Part shown: positions 15,236 to 24,404 of the stretch, one piece after another
Position numbering within the stretch: the stretch's first letter is position 1
Layout of the letters: each line of letters opens with the position of its first letter
DNA from: Anaerolineae bacterium
GTDB taxonomy: Bacteria; Chloroflexota; Anaerolineae; 4572-78; J111
Length of the DNA stretch: 64,000 bases
Assembly: GCA_023382535.1 (NCBI GenBank)
Contig: JAHDWA010000006.1
Location: forward strand, 1-64,000
Reading direction: 5' to 3'
The notes under the pieces: generated by a model
Seen by the model: the letters and a program-made list of their open reading frames with translations, nothing else
What the model was told of the DNA's origin: nothing
The model's database searches: none
Program-made: the position numbers and the translations under genes

Positions 15236-15275
15236 AAAAACCTCCCAAACGGCCGGAACCGTTGAGGAGGTTTTT
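15236..15275. terminator. terminator downstream of feoB permease gene
   Basis: AAAAACCTCC (15236-15245) and GGAGGTTTTT (15266-15275) pair, with an inner AACGG/CCGTT stem. T runs occur on both strands, so it can work in either direction. The rest of 15058-15324 shows nothing else. Confidence 0.85.
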
Positions 15276-15324
15276 CTTGGTACTCAGCTTAAATTACATT
15301 CATTAGCCTCAAATTGTAGCACAG

Positions 15325-15355
15325 ACTGTTAGTTTGTGATAATCAAACTAACAGT
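15325..15355. repeat. 12-bp-arm inverted repeat at the end of the feo operon
   Basis: ACTGTTAGTTTG and CAAACTAACAGT flank TGATAAT, immediately after the stop codon of the FeoB permease gene. The half CTGTTAGTTTGT recurs at 18751-18762 in the operon leader. No T run follows, so it is not a normal terminator. Confidence 0.6.
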
Positions 15356-15360
15356 TTGAC

Positions 15361-16818
15361 CTACATCCCCGCAACTAGCCGCCACACTTGAGCTACGACA
15401 AACGTGACAGCAAAGCCCATCGCCAGCGGCAGCAGGGCCGAAATCGCCGCCCATTTGGCGCTGCCGGTTTCTTTGTAGATGGTGTAGATGGTTGTGCTGC
15501 ACGGGTTGTGGATCAGGCTGAACAGCATCAGGTTCACCGCCGTCAGCAGCGTCCACCCACCCGTTTGGAGTAGAGTCAGAGTTTCGCTGTCGCCGGCCTC
15601 AAACATTACCCCTGCTCCAGAGCCAAATCCATGCATGCCGGTGGAGAGGACGGTCAACATCAATACCGTCGGGATGATAATCTCATTGGCCGGGATGGCC
15701 ACAATGTAGGCCAGCAAAATGACCCCGTTCAATCCGATCAGTAATCCAAATGGATTGAACCAGTTGATCAAATGCTCGGCGACGCTCGCGCCGCCCAGGT
15801 GAATATTGGCGCTGAGCCAGATGACCGCTCCGGCCGGGGCGGCAAAGACAATGGCCCGCCACAGGACGTACATCGTTCGGTCAATCAACGAGGTGTAGAT
15901 CGTCTGCCAGATGCGCGGCGGCCGGTAGGGCGGCAGTTCCAGGCTAAAGGTCGAGGCTTCGCCCCTTAACAACGTGCGCGACAATCCCCACGACACGGCG
16001 AAGCTGAGCAGCACGCCTAGGGTGGCTACCCCCACCACCGCCAGCGCGGAGATCAGCCCGGCCAGATAGCTTGGTACCAGCGCGCCAATAAACAGGGTCG
16101 CGACGAGAATTTGGGTGGGCCAGCGCCCGTTGCACAGGGCGAAGTTGTTGGTAATGATGGCGATCAGCCGTTCACGAGGGCTGTCAATGATGCGGGTGGC
16201 GATAACCCCGGCAGCGTTACAGCCGAAGCCCATCATCATGCTTAACGACTGCTTGCCGTGCGCCCCGGATTTTTTGAAGATATTGTCCAGGTTAAAGGCC
16301 ACACGCGGCAGGTAGCCAAAATCTTCGAGCAGGGTAAAAAGCGGGAAGAAAATGGCCATGGGCGGCAGCATCACACTGATCACCCAGGCGGTCCCCATGT
16401 AGATCCCATCTATGAGCAGGCCGTCCAGCCACCAGGGCAGGCCAATGCTGGCCGCTCCGGTTTTTAGCATCGGGTGAACGGTGTCCAGGAGCAGTGTCGC
16501 CAGCAGCCCTGATGGGACATTGGCCCCAGAGATGGTCAGCCAGAATACCAGCGTAAAGAGTAAAAACATGAGTGGAAAGCCCCAAACCCGGCTTGTCACC
16601 AGCCGGTCAATGGTCCGGTCCAGATTGAAACGGGGCGGCTTGTCCGGGTAGGTGGTGGCCCGGTCGGCAATGCGGGCAGCGTCGGTATAGATGGCTTCCA
16701 CCAGATTTTCATGAAAGCTGCTGCCCACCTCCCACCGCAGTTGGGCTGCCTTGGCCAGGATATTTTGCGCGGCCGCAGCGCCGGAGCTGTTAGACGGATG
16801 AAATTCTTGTTTAAGCAT
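15361..16818 (-). CDS. feoB: FeoB membrane permease part (split FeoB)
   Basis: 485 residues from the ATG at 16818, which has GGAGG upstream and overlaps the stop of the GTPase gene (ATGCTTAA). It contains the multi-helix Fe2+ permease part of FeoB: two Gate regions and the conserved Cys motifs GFGCN and FALCN. It lacks the N-terminal GTPase, which is encoded separately just upstream. Together the two cover a normal FeoB, divided almost exactly at the domain boundary. The first 80 residues before helix 1 are soluble linker. It is the last gene of the DtxR-FeoA / FeoB-G / FeoB-membrane operon and imports ferrous iron across the cytoplasmic membrane. Both halves look intact, so the split seems genuine and not a decay frameshift. 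Confidence 0.9.
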   Translation of the reverse strand: MLKQEFHPSNSSGAAAAQNILAKAAQLRWEVGSSFHENLVEAIYTDAARIADRATTYPDKPPRFNLDRTIDRLVTSRVWGFPLMFLLFTLVFWLTISGANVPSGLLATLLLDTVHPMLKTGAASIGLPWWLDGLLIDGIYMGTAWVISVMLPPMAIFFPLFTLLEDFGYLPRVAFNLDNIFKKSGAHGKQSLSMMMGFGCNAAGVIATRIIDSPRERLIAIITNNFALCNGRWPTQILVATLFIGALVPSYLAGLISALAVVGVATLGVLLSFAVSWGLSRTLLRGEASTFSLELPPYRPPRIWQTIYTSLIDRTMYVLWRAIVFAAPAGAVIWLSANIHLGGASVAEHLINWFNPFGLLIGLNGVILLAYIVAIPANEIIIPTVLMLTVLSTGMHGFGSGAGVMFEAGDSETLTLLQTGGWTLLTAVNLMLFSLIHNPCSTTIYTIYKETGSAKWAAISALLPLAMGFAVTFVVAQVWRLVAGM

Positions 16819-17659
16819 GGTTGACTGCCTCCAGTTGCCAGATAAGATTGCTCCCGCTTTCATCGGGGTCAGCGCGGGTCAGGTCGCCCAACTCGCCTCG
16901 CTCAATGGCCTCGATAATCCGCGGGTCGCCGTCAAGCAGGCGCAGAGCCACCCAGCGAGCGTTGGGCAGGCCCGGAAAGGTTGCTTCCAGAACCGGGAGC
17001 AGCTCGTTAATCGCTTTTTTCAGAGCGGGCGACTCGCTTTTGACGTGATGCGGTTTGCAGACCACTTTGCCGGTCGCTACCTCGCTGACTGCTTGCAGCA
17101 GATCGGGGATGCCTTGCCGGGAGCGGGCGCTAGTGGGTACGACCGGCACGCCCAGATCACGGGCCAGGGTGCGCTCATCTACCGTAATGTGATGGCGGCG
17201 GGCCTCATCCATCAGATTGAGCGCCACCACGGCCCGGTTAGTAATCTCCAGCACCTGTAAAACCAGGTTTAAGTTGCGCTCCAGCCGGGTGGCGTCGGCG
17301 ACGATGATGGTCACATCCGGCTGCCCAAAAAGAATAAAGTTACGGGCCACCTCTTCGTCCAGGCTGGTAGAGAGGAGGGAGTAAGTGCCGGGCAGGTCCA
17401 CCAGCTTGTAACGGTGGTCGCCATAGGAAAAACCGCCTTCAGCGCGGGTGACAGTTTTGCCGGGCCAGTTGCCGGTATGCTGGCGCAGGCCGGTCAGAGC
17501 GTTGAAGATCGTGCTCTTGCCGGTGTTGGGATTGCCGGCCAGGGCAACCACGTAATCCCAGTTGTCCATGTTGATGCCCAGCTTGATTAAATTGCCAATG
17601 TTGTGGGCCGGGCAGGTTTCACAATTATGAGCGGGGGGGATCAAACTTGGCGTGGTCAT
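16811..17659 (-). CDS. feoB: FeoB GTPase part (split FeoB)
   Basis: 282 residues. The G-protein motifs are complete: G1 GNPNTGKST (42-50), G3 DLPG (88-91), G4 NLMD (148-151). A helical GDI-like region follows to the end, as in the cytoplasmic domain of FeoB. An N-terminal extension carries Cys13-x2-Cys16. The start overlaps the stop of the upstream DtxR-FeoA gene as ATGA, and its own end overlaps the start of the permease gene, so all three are translationally coupled. GTP binding should gate the separate permease. No degenerate sequence marks a broken joint; reading continues in another frame only through a new start with its own ribosome-binding site. Confidence 0.92.
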   Translation of the reverse strand: MTTPSLIPPAHNCETCPAHNIGNLIKLGINMDNWDYVVALAGNPNTGKSTIFNALTGLRQHTGNWPGKTVTRAEGGFSYGDHRYKLVDLPGTYSLLSTSLDEEVARNFILFGQPDVTIIVADATRLERNLNLVLQVLEITNRAVVALNLMDEARRHHITVDERTLARDLGVPVVPTSARSRQGIPDLLQAVSEVATGKVVCKPHHVKSESPALKKAINELLPVLEATFPGLPNARWVALRLLDGDPRIIEAIERGELGDLTRADPDESGSNLIWQLEAVNHA

Positions 17660-18723
17660 ACAATTGCCTCCATTTTACGAACTTGTTGAGTATCCGGCTC
17701 CAATTCCGGGGTAATATAAATTAAATCCGCCTGTTCTTTGCGCAGGCCAATCAGCGCCCCCCGGATGCGATAGGCGGTGGGGTCGCCGCTGGGGCTGACC
17801 ATCTCAGCTTTGATGAGAGTGCCGGGCAAAATGCCCAGGTCCAAGAAGCGGCGGCGTTCGGCGCCCCGGCAGAGGTGCGAGATGCCGCTTACTTTGGCGC
17901 TCTGGCCCAGCTTGAGCTGGCTCAGCGACGCATAGGGTCCTGTTTCTACTTCTTCTTCAGGGTGAATGGCGACAACGGATACATTGGCCCCCAGCATGGG
18001 CGCCAGAACATGCTCGTCGCCGTCGGCCCAAAAACGGACGCGCTGGGGAGTGATCTCGGTGACGAGGACGGTCATGCCCAGGTGCAGTCCTTCGGCCAGA
18101 AGTTGCGCATAGACAGTTTCCGGCTCATCTTCGAGATGAACAATTTGACCGTATTGGTTGGGTGGAAAGTTGGGCAGGCTGAACCGCTCTTCGGGCGCGA
18201 TCAAATCACCGCTGGCAGTAGGAATGGGATCGCCGTGGGGGTCAAAACGAGGATGGCCCAACTCTTGAGCCAGGGCATCGGCTTCGGCCCGGCTGAGATG
18301 ATGCTCGCGCCGTTCAGACTGGCTGTGCCAGTCAGCCGCCGTATAGCCGGTCTTGTCGGCCAGGTAGCGCTCCCACAGGCGGTGGGCGCGGATAACGTGC
18401 AGGGCGTAGTCGCGGCCCTGGGGAGTCAGTTCAAGCCGGTCGCCCTCAAAGGTGGTCAGCTCATGGGCTTGCATATCGGTCAATAAATCCGCTACTTCGT
18501 TGACGCTGCTGTTTAAAGCCCCGGCGATGCTTTGTACGGTTGGGACACGTCCATGATACTCACAATCATACATATGCTTCAACGCATCCTCGATCAAAAC
18601 GCGCCGGGTCATCTGGCGGGCGCGCTGCCAGCGCCAGAAGAGGCCTTTATCCGGCCAAAAGAGCCACAGGCCAACGGCGGCGATAAGTGTGGTAATAACT
18701 AAAGTAACAAGGGGATCGTTCAT
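17656..18723 (-). CDS. membrane-anchored DtxR-like regulator with FeoA domain
   Basis: 355 residues. An N-terminal transmembrane helix (about 5-24) precedes a winged helix (about 42-100) and a DtxR dimerisation region with the usual metal-site pattern (HRLWERYL, then EHHLS). The remainder, from about 185, contains SH3-like/FeoA domains (the last about 270-340, with [13 protein letters not shown]). DtxR-family proteins sense Fe2+ or Mn2+ and repress uptake genes, and FeoA-type domains assist FeoB. Both functions sit here in one membrane-tethered chain at the head of the split feoB operon. A strong promoter with a palindromic element lies upstream, so autoregulation is likely. Ordinary DtxR proteins have no membrane helix. 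The protein could have become a FeoA-type partner that only keeps a DtxR ancestry. Confidence 0.8.
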   Translation of the reverse strand: MNDPLVTLVITTLIAAVGLWLFWPDKGLFWRWQRARQMTRRVLIEDALKHMYDCEYHGRVPTVQSIAGALNSSVNEVADLLTDMQAHELTTFEGDRLELTPQGRDYALHVIRAHRLWERYLADKTGYTAADWHSQSERREHHLSRAEADALAQELGHPRFDPHGDPIPTASGDLIAPEERFSLPNFPPNQYGQIVHLEDEPETVYAQLLAEGLHLGMTVLVTEITPQRVRFWADGDEHVLAPMLGANVSVVAIHPEEEVETGPYASLSQLKLGQSAKVSGISHLCRGAERRRFLDLGILPGTLIKAEMVSPSGDPTAYRIRGALIGLRKEQADLIYITPELEPDTQQVRKMEAIV

Positions 18724-18781
18724 GGGGCACCTCCTTAAAAAATGTCCTTTCTGTTAGTTTGTTATAGTTGGCTAAATAAAT

Positions 18782-18837
18782 TTTTAGATACAGCTAAATT
18801 TTAAACCCATTATACTATTTTATGGTCTGCTTGTCAA
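18782..18837 (-). promoter_or_regulatory. promoter and DtxR-like operator of the feo operon
   Basis: On the minus strand, TTGACA (18837-18832), 17 bp, TATAAT (18814-18809): both consensus. At 18798-18783, just downstream of the -10 box, TTTAG-6-CTAAA forms an inverted repeat. Further down the leader is the CTGTTAGTTTGT element shared with 15326. Confidence 0.75.
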
Positions 18838-18907
18838 GACCTCAAATTGAGTGATAAAAAAGGGGAGTCGTGTTCAGGAATCTCCATCTTGTCCCCAGTG
18901 GTGAAAA

Positions 18908-18972
18908 AGCCCTCACCCCGTCGCTGGCGCGACTCCCCTCTCCCATTGGGAGAGGGGTTGGGGGTGAGGGCT
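18908..18972. repeat. nested palindromic repeat, terminator-like
   Basis: Outer arms AGCCCTCACCCC and GGGGTGAGGGCT enclose an inner hairpin CCCCTCTCCC/GGGAGAGGGG. It lies between the two minus-strand genes at 18723 and 19029. This kind of GGGAGAGGGG...GGTGAGGG palindrome is often dispersed between genes. Confidence 0.7.
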
Positions 18973-19028
18973 ACTTACGAATGAGTCCAATGTGTAGTTG
19001 GGCTCATTTAACCTATTTTCTGGAAAGC

Positions 19029-22000
19029 TTACTCAGACACTCTAACCACAACCATCGTCAGGTCATCCTGCTGCTCGGTTTGAACGGTGAAGCTGCGCCA
19101 ATCGGCCAGGAGATAATCGAGCATAGCCTGGGCGCTGGTGGTGGGTCCGGCGGCGACGGCGGCCTCAAAACGGTCAAAGCCATACATCTCTCCGGCCGGG
19201 TTGGTGGCCTCAACCAAGCCATCGGTAGTTAAAATGACAAAGTCATTGGTAGTAAGCGGAAAGGAGATGCTTTGGTAGGGAAACTGGCCTGACAGGTGCG
19301 TTCCCAGAGGCAGCCCGCCAATGTCCAATAACATTTGCGTGCCGTTTTTATTCCGCACAACCGGAGAAATGGCTCCGGCGTTGGCCACGCTCATCTGACC
19401 GGGATCAAAATAAGCCAGGCAGAGGCCCACGTTTTGCCGGGAGGCGATGAAGGGTTGCAGCACCCGGTCTGTCCGGGTGAGCGTGTCGCCGGGGGATAGA
19501 TCGGCTTCGATAGCCCCAGCCAGGGCGACGACGGTAGCCCCCATCAACAGGGCCGCCGGCATGCCTTTGCCGGTCACATCACCTACGGCCACGGCGAGAC
19601 CGCTGTTGGGCCGCTGGTAGTAGCCGTATAGATCACCGCTAACCTGCCGGGCGGCCTGCGAAATCTGGGCCAGCTCGAAGTGAGGATAGTGGGGAGTCTG
19701 CTGTGGCAGCAAGCTGAGCTGCACCTCACGGGCAATCTCTAACTCCCGTTGCACCCGCTCCTGTTCGGTGCGGGCAACAATCGCCTGGGCATTGGTAATG
19801 GAGATGGCCGCCTGAGTCGCCAGCAGCCGGACCACCTCGACTCGCTCCGGGGTAAACGCGTGCGAGCTAAGGTTATTTTCCAGGTAGATGCTGCCGATGA
19901 GACGGTTCTGCTCCTGGATTGGCTCGCACAAAACGGAACGGACTTTTTTAGATTGGATGTAAGGATCGTTCGTAAACTCGCCGTCGGTGTAGGCATTGTC
20001 CAATAAAAACGTCTGGCGGGTGCGGTGAACGTAGCGGACCACTTCCTCGCTGACCAGGCCGCTGCCCCGTACAGGGACGGTATCGCCCAATCCAGCAACA
20101 ACCTGGCCGGTCTGGGCCTGATAACGCGCCCGGATGAGCCGCTCGCCCTCCTGCTCCAAAATGAGCAACGCCGACTCCGCGCCGGAGACTTCAGCGAGGG
20201 TTCGCATCACGGCACTCAGGACCCGCTCCAGGTCAATTTCGCTGGAGATAGCCTGGCTGGCTTTGACAATCGCAAACGTATCGAGATCACGGTGCAAAGC
20301 GGGCAGCGTTTGGCTGCTTTCACTGCTGATTTCGGTGCTGCTGGGGCTGGAATGATCGCGGCCTGATAAGGGCCGGAGATAGAAGGCGTAAGCCTGGCGG
20401 AGCTGCTGCGCTTTGGCTGTCGCGCTGCACTGTTCAAACAGGTAGAGCGCCTCTTCGAGGTGGCCCCGGCTGGCGCGATAGCCCGAGGCCAGCATATGCC
20501 GGGCCAGACGTTCGTGGATAATCGCTTGTAGCAGGGTATAATTGGCGGCCGTAGCTTGATCTATAGCGGTAAAGAATTTGGAGTGCCAGTGAGGGTCACG
20601 GCGAGTATAGGCCAGTTCTGCCCGGGCAAAAGCCGTATAGGGTTTGAAGATGCTGCTGTATTCATTCAAGGCTTCGACTTTCGCCAGCAGTTCTTCGGCC
20701 TGCTCCGCTGCTCCGCTGCCGGCATCCTCCTCTGTCTCTTCTTCCTGAGCCAGAGCCAGCATGGCCAGTACCTGGTAGATTTGCCAGATCGGATTAAACA
20801 GACCCGCCGGCTGGCTAAAGGCCGACTCCCTGGCCTTTGTCAGATGCTCAAGCGCGGCCGGGTAGTCGCCGAAGGTGTAACGCAGCATCCCGCTGAAGAT
20901 GTGTAGGTGAAAAACACAGTGAAAGAACTGAGCCTTGACCAGTTCTGGCTCCAAAACCTCCAGGCTCACCCCTTCTAATCCTTGCAGTGGTTTCAGATAG
21001 GTTTCCATCACCGTGACGAGAAATTGGCGGTACCGTTCCACCTTGTGACGCTGGAAAAAGTGATCGTGAGCCTCCTGGGCCTCGGCCAGGGTCTGGCCCA
21101 GGTGCTGACCGGCAATCAGGTCAATCAAAGCCTGGAGACAAAGGGCGGTACCCCAGTAAAAAATATTGCTGACATTTTGGCAGAGCAGCAGACCCCGTTC
21201 GGTCTGGCGCTGGAGGGTAACCAGGTCGGGCAGGACCACCGGCGAACTCCAGGCAGCGGCGACAATATTTTGCGCCGTTTCAAAGGCGGCCGGGTATCGC
21301 TCCCACATGGCCGCGGCAATGCGATTGAAAAAGACAGCCTGCTTGAATTGACCCTGGACAATCATCGCTACAGCACTGCCGACAAAGGCAATGCTCAGGG
21401 CCGGATGGCTGCCGTAGGCCAGGGCCAGGCGGATCATCTGGAGATTGTTCAGCACCAGCAGTTCGGCGGACGTGCGATAGAGGGCCGGGGTTAGCTCGTG
21501 GCGGATTTCCAACTGGACCAGCGCGGCGAGATCGGTCATTTCCGGCAGATCAAGAACCACTTCCTGGCTGGTTAAATGGGCAGCCAGGTGTTTAAGCTCC
21601 TCGCCGATGGCCTGGCGGGCGTCCTGCTTATCTTCGGGCAGAGGCTGGCCAAACAAGGCCAAGGCTCGATTACCCACGGCAATAGCCTGGTTAAAATTGC
21701 TCTGCCAGGCGTGCAAAGAGACCAGCCGGCGATAGCAGCGGGCACGGCCCAAATCCGACTGGGCGTTCATCAGAATCACGTCCGCAGTTTCAAAAACGGC
21801 TTCGTGGTCGAGTAACAGTGTCTGGGCTACCAGCAGTTCGTACCAAACGGCATAAGTCTGGGCATAATGGGTTTGCCAGCTACCCGGCGGCAGCAGGTCG
21901 GTGCTCATCTGGAAATAGGCCAGCGAGGCTTCAAAAGCAATGCTGTTGCGCGCTTTGAGACCAGCTTGATAGTTCAATTCAACCAGGCGGGTGCGGATGA

Positions 22001-24275
22001 GCGGATCTTCGGCCAACTCACGGCCCTGATTCAGTTGATTAACGACAGTAAAGAGTTGTTCATCCAGGGTCTGTTGGTCGTAGTGGGCGAGCATCGTCTG
22101 TCCGATCTGCCAGTGGTGCCGCTGCCGCTCGGCTTCGTCGAGCCGCTGGTAGATCGCCTCCTGGACCCGGTCGTGGACAAAGCTGATCCGCTCGCCCCGC
22201 TCGCGAATCAAATCCGCTTGCATGGCCGGTTCAAGGTGGGTATAGAGCGTCTCAAAATCAAGCCGGCTGACCAGGTTCAATGTCGCCAATTGAAAGCTGT
22301 TGCCCAGGCAGGCGGCCTGCTCAAGCAGCGACAACGTTTCTGCGGGCAGCCGGTCGAGCTTTTGCACGAGTAAATCAATAACGTTGTCACTCAAGCGGGT
22401 TGTTCGAATGGCGGCGATGTCCCACTGCCAGTCGAGGCCAGTTCCGCCATCTGCAGCCGGGGCGGGAGTCAGCAGGCCGTCGTCGTGTAGGGTTTGCAGC
22501 AAGGTGGTCAAAAAGAAGGGATTACCGCCGCTCTTTTGATACAACAAATGAGCCAGCGCTTCCAGCGACTCGTTGGCCGGGGTGATTTCTGGTTGGGGGA
22601 AGTGGCCGTTAACAGGGAGGCTGTGATGAAACAGGGTGTCAGCCGATAACTGCTTGACTGAAGCCAGGTCCAGCGGGGCCAGGTTAACCGTGTAGGGCGG
22701 CCGGCCGATGGCGGTGAGGTAGCCGATTAACCGTTTGAGGCGGTGGTCCGGCGGAGTCTCGGCATCTCGGTAAGCTCCCATGATAAGAACGTGAGCCGGC
22801 TGGGGATCGGCCAGGAAGGCTTGCAGAAAATCCAAACTGCTCTCATCGGCCCACTGCAAATCGTCTAAAAATAAAATCAACGCCTGCTGAGCGCCGCCGC
22901 AAACCCGCAGAAATTGGTTAAACGTGGTGATAAAACGCTCTTTGGCTTGCTCCGGGGGCAGGGCAGGCACAGCCGCCTGAGAACCGAGCAGCAGCTCAAG
23001 CTCCGGGATGACCTCGCCAATGACCCGGCCATTGCCGCCGACGGCAGTTTGAATGGTTTCTTGCCAGGCCTGCAAGGCAGCCGCAGGTTCGCGCAGCAGG
23101 CGGCGTAATAAGGTTTGCAAGGAACGGACCAGGGCGCTGTAAGGAATATTGCGCTGGTGCTGGTCGTACTTATCGGCAATAAATGTGCCGCGAATGGCAA
23201 CAATTTCGGGCTGCAGCGCCTGAATTAAGGAGGATTTGCCAATGCCGGCCGATCCGGCTACCAGGATCAGGGTGGGCGGCCCCTGGCCAATCTCGTGCAG
23301 GAGCTGGGTCAGGTGGCGGAGTTCGGCTTCGCGGCCATACAGCTTCCGCGAAACTTCAAAGCGTATGCGCCGGTCGGCGCTGCCGAGCGGGAAGGAACTG
23401 ATAGCGCCAGCGGCCAGCCAGTCCGTCTGGCAGCGTTCCAGGTCGGCCCGGATGGCGGCGGCTCCCTGGTAGCGGTCTTCAGGATTTTTGGCCATCAGCC
23501 GGGTGATGATGTCGCTGAGTGGTTGGGGTAGAGCAGGGTTCAAGGCCGCCGCCTGGGGCGGCTCGACGGCGAGGTGAGCATGGATCAGGCTGAGATGGTC
23601 TTTGACCTCGAAGGGGAGCCGCCGGGTGGCAACCTGAAAGAGGGTGACGCCGAGCGAGTAAAAATCGCTGCGGTAATCAACCGGTTTATTGGTCCGCCCG
23701 GTCTGTTCCGGCGAAATGTAGGGGAGGGTGCCTTCCAAACTTTCGGGGTAGTAGGCGAACTGCCGTTCAAAGATGCGTGACATGCCGAAGTCGGCCAGCT
23801 TGACCAGGTCGGCATTCGCGTCAATTAAAATATTGCTGGGTTTCAAATCGCCGTGCATCACGCCCTGGCGATGAATGTCTTCCAGCGCCTGGGCCAGTTG
23901 CAGAGCCACCTTTAGAAAAAGCGCCACCGAGAAAGGAGTCTGCGCCAGCCAGTCACGGAGCGAGCGCAGCTCATCGTAATGGCTGACCAGCATAAAGATG
24001 CCGGCCTGCTCCTCCAGGTTAATTACCTTGATCAGGTAGGGTGAATCAAGCCGCTGCATCACCCGCAGCTCGTGCCGGAAGCGAGCCTGTTGAGCGGGTG
24101 AGGGATAAATATCTTTGAAGACTTTGAGCGTATAGGGTTGCCGTTGGGGGTCTTGCTGGCGGTAAGCGCGATAAACGACCGCATTGCGGCCCTCGCCCAA
24201 AACCTGCACAACATGATAATTCGGAATAGTGACAGTGAGGCCGGACCCACTCTCACCGGCAGCTCGGCTATACAA
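19029..24275 (-). CDS. Ser/Thr kinase - AAA ATPase - GAF - SpoIIE-type PP2C phosphatase protein
   Basis: 1748 residues. The start is a TTG at 24275 with AGGAGGT five bases upstream. Residues about 14-280 form a Hanks-type kinase (catalytic loop HGDLKPSN near 140, DFG near 160; the HRD Arg is Gly, a non-RD kinase). A PknK/AAA-type ATPase follows with Walker A AGSAGIGKSS (about 339-348) and Walker B LILFLDDLQWAD (about 463), then a long helical repeat region. A GAF domain lies at about 1335-1500, a short coiled coil near 1505, and a SpoIIE/PP2C phosphatase at 1511-1748 with metal Asp motifs GDVTGKG and TDGL. It is cytoplasmic, apparently monocistronic, and combines kinase and phosphatase in one chain. 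A likely role is a partner-switch hub reacting to a small ligand through GAF; targets are unknown. Confidence 0.88.
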   Translation of the reverse strand: MYSRAAGESGSGLTVTIPNYHVVQVLGEGRNAVVYRAYRQQDPQRQPYTLKVFKDIYPSPAQQARFRHELRVMQRLDSPYLIKVINLEEQAGIFMLVSHYDELRSLRDWLAQTPFSVALFLKVALQLAQALEDIHRQGVMHGDLKPSNILIDANADLVKLADFGMSRIFERQFAYYPESLEGTLPYISPEQTGRTNKPVDYRSDFYSLGVTLFQVATRRLPFEVKDHLSLIHAHLAVEPPQAAALNPALPQPLSDIITRLMAKNPEDRYQGAAAIRADLERCQTDWLAAGAISSFPLGSADRRIRFEVSRKLYGREAELRHLTQLLHEIGQGPPTLILVAGSAGIGKSSLIQALQPEIVAIRGTFIADKYDQHQRNIPYSALVRSLQTLLRRLLREPAAALQAWQETIQTAVGGNGRVIGEVIPELELLLGSQAAVPALPPEQAKERFITTFNQFLRVCGGAQQALILFLDDLQWADESSLDFLQAFLADPQPAHVLIMGAYRDAETPPDHRLKRLIGYLTAIGRPPYTVNLAPLDLASVKQLSADTLFHHSLPVNGHFPQPEITPANESLEALAHLLYQKSGGNPFFLTTLLQTLHDDGLLTPAPAADGGTGLDWQWDIAAIRTTRLSDNVIDLLVQKLDRLPAETLSLLEQAACLGNSFQLATLNLVSRLDFETLYTHLEPAMQADLIRERGERISFVHDRVQEAIYQRLDEAERQRHHWQIGQTMLAHYDQQTLDEQLFTVVNQLNQGRELAEDPLIRTRLVELNYQAGLKARNSIAFEASLAYFQMSTDLLPPGSWQTHYAQTYAVWYELLVAQTLLLDHEAVFETADVILMNAQSDLGRARCYRRLVSLHAWQSNFNQAIAVGNRALALFGQPLPEDKQDARQAIGEELKHLAAHLTSQEVVLDLPEMTDLAALVQLEIRHELTPALYRTSAELLVLNNLQMIRLALAYGSHPALSIAFVGSAVAMIVQGQFKQAVFFNRIAAAMWERYPAAFETAQNIVAAAWSSPVVLPDLVTLQRQTERGLLLCQNVSNIFYWGTALCLQALIDLIAGQHLGQTLAEAQEAHDHFFQRHKVERYRQFLVTVMETYLKPLQGLEGVSLEVLEPELVKAQFFHCVFHLHIFSGMLRYTFGDYPAALEHLTKARESAFSQPAGLFNPIWQIYQVLAMLALAQEEETEEDAGSGAAEQAEELLAKVEALNEYSSIFKPYTAFARAELAYTRRDPHWHSKFFTAIDQATAANYTLLQAIIHERLARHMLASGYRASRGHLEEALYLFEQCSATAKAQQLRQAYAFYLRPLSGRDHSSPSSTEISSESSQTLPALHRDLDTFAIVKASQAISSEIDLERVLSAVMRTLAEVSGAESALLILEQEGERLIRARYQAQTGQVVAGLGDTVPVRGSGLVSEEVVRYVHRTRQTFLLDNAYTDGEFTNDPYIQSKKVRSVLCEPIQEQNRLIGSIYLENNLSSHAFTPERVEVVRLLATQAAISITNAQAIVARTEQERVQRELEIAREVQLSLLPQQTPHYPHFELAQISQAARQVSGDLYGYYQRPNSGLAVAVGDVTGKGMPAALLMGATVVALAGAIEADLSPGDTLTRTDRVLQPFIASRQNVGLCLAYFDPGQMSVANAGAISPVVRNKNGTQMLLDIGGLPLGTHLSGQFPYQSISFPLTTNDFVILTTDGLVEATNPAGEMYGFDRFEAAVAAGPTTSAQAMLDYLLADWRSFTVQTEQQDDLTMVVVRVSE

Positions 24276-24337
24276 CAGAGACCTCCTGGGCGTATAAGAG
24301 GAAGCAGCCCAACCCCTAGCGATGCATTACACGTTAT

Positions 24338-24365
24338 AGTTTACTCTTGAACGCCAGTCTGTCAA
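24338..24365 (-). promoter_or_regulatory. possible promoter of the kinase-phosphatase gene
   Basis: On the minus strand a TTGACA (24365-24360) precedes TAAACT (24343-24338) at 16 bp. The -35 box is consensus but the -10 choice is uncertain, as TATAAC also lies nearby. Confidence 0.45.
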
Positions 24366-24404
24366 TAGGCAAATAATGCTGGCACAGTCACTGGCAACTT
24401 TTGT

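Noticed and set aside
16811..16863. FeoB break as a frameshift pseudogene
   Set aside because: Both halves keep all motifs, the break is at the domain border, and the second start has its own GGAGG.
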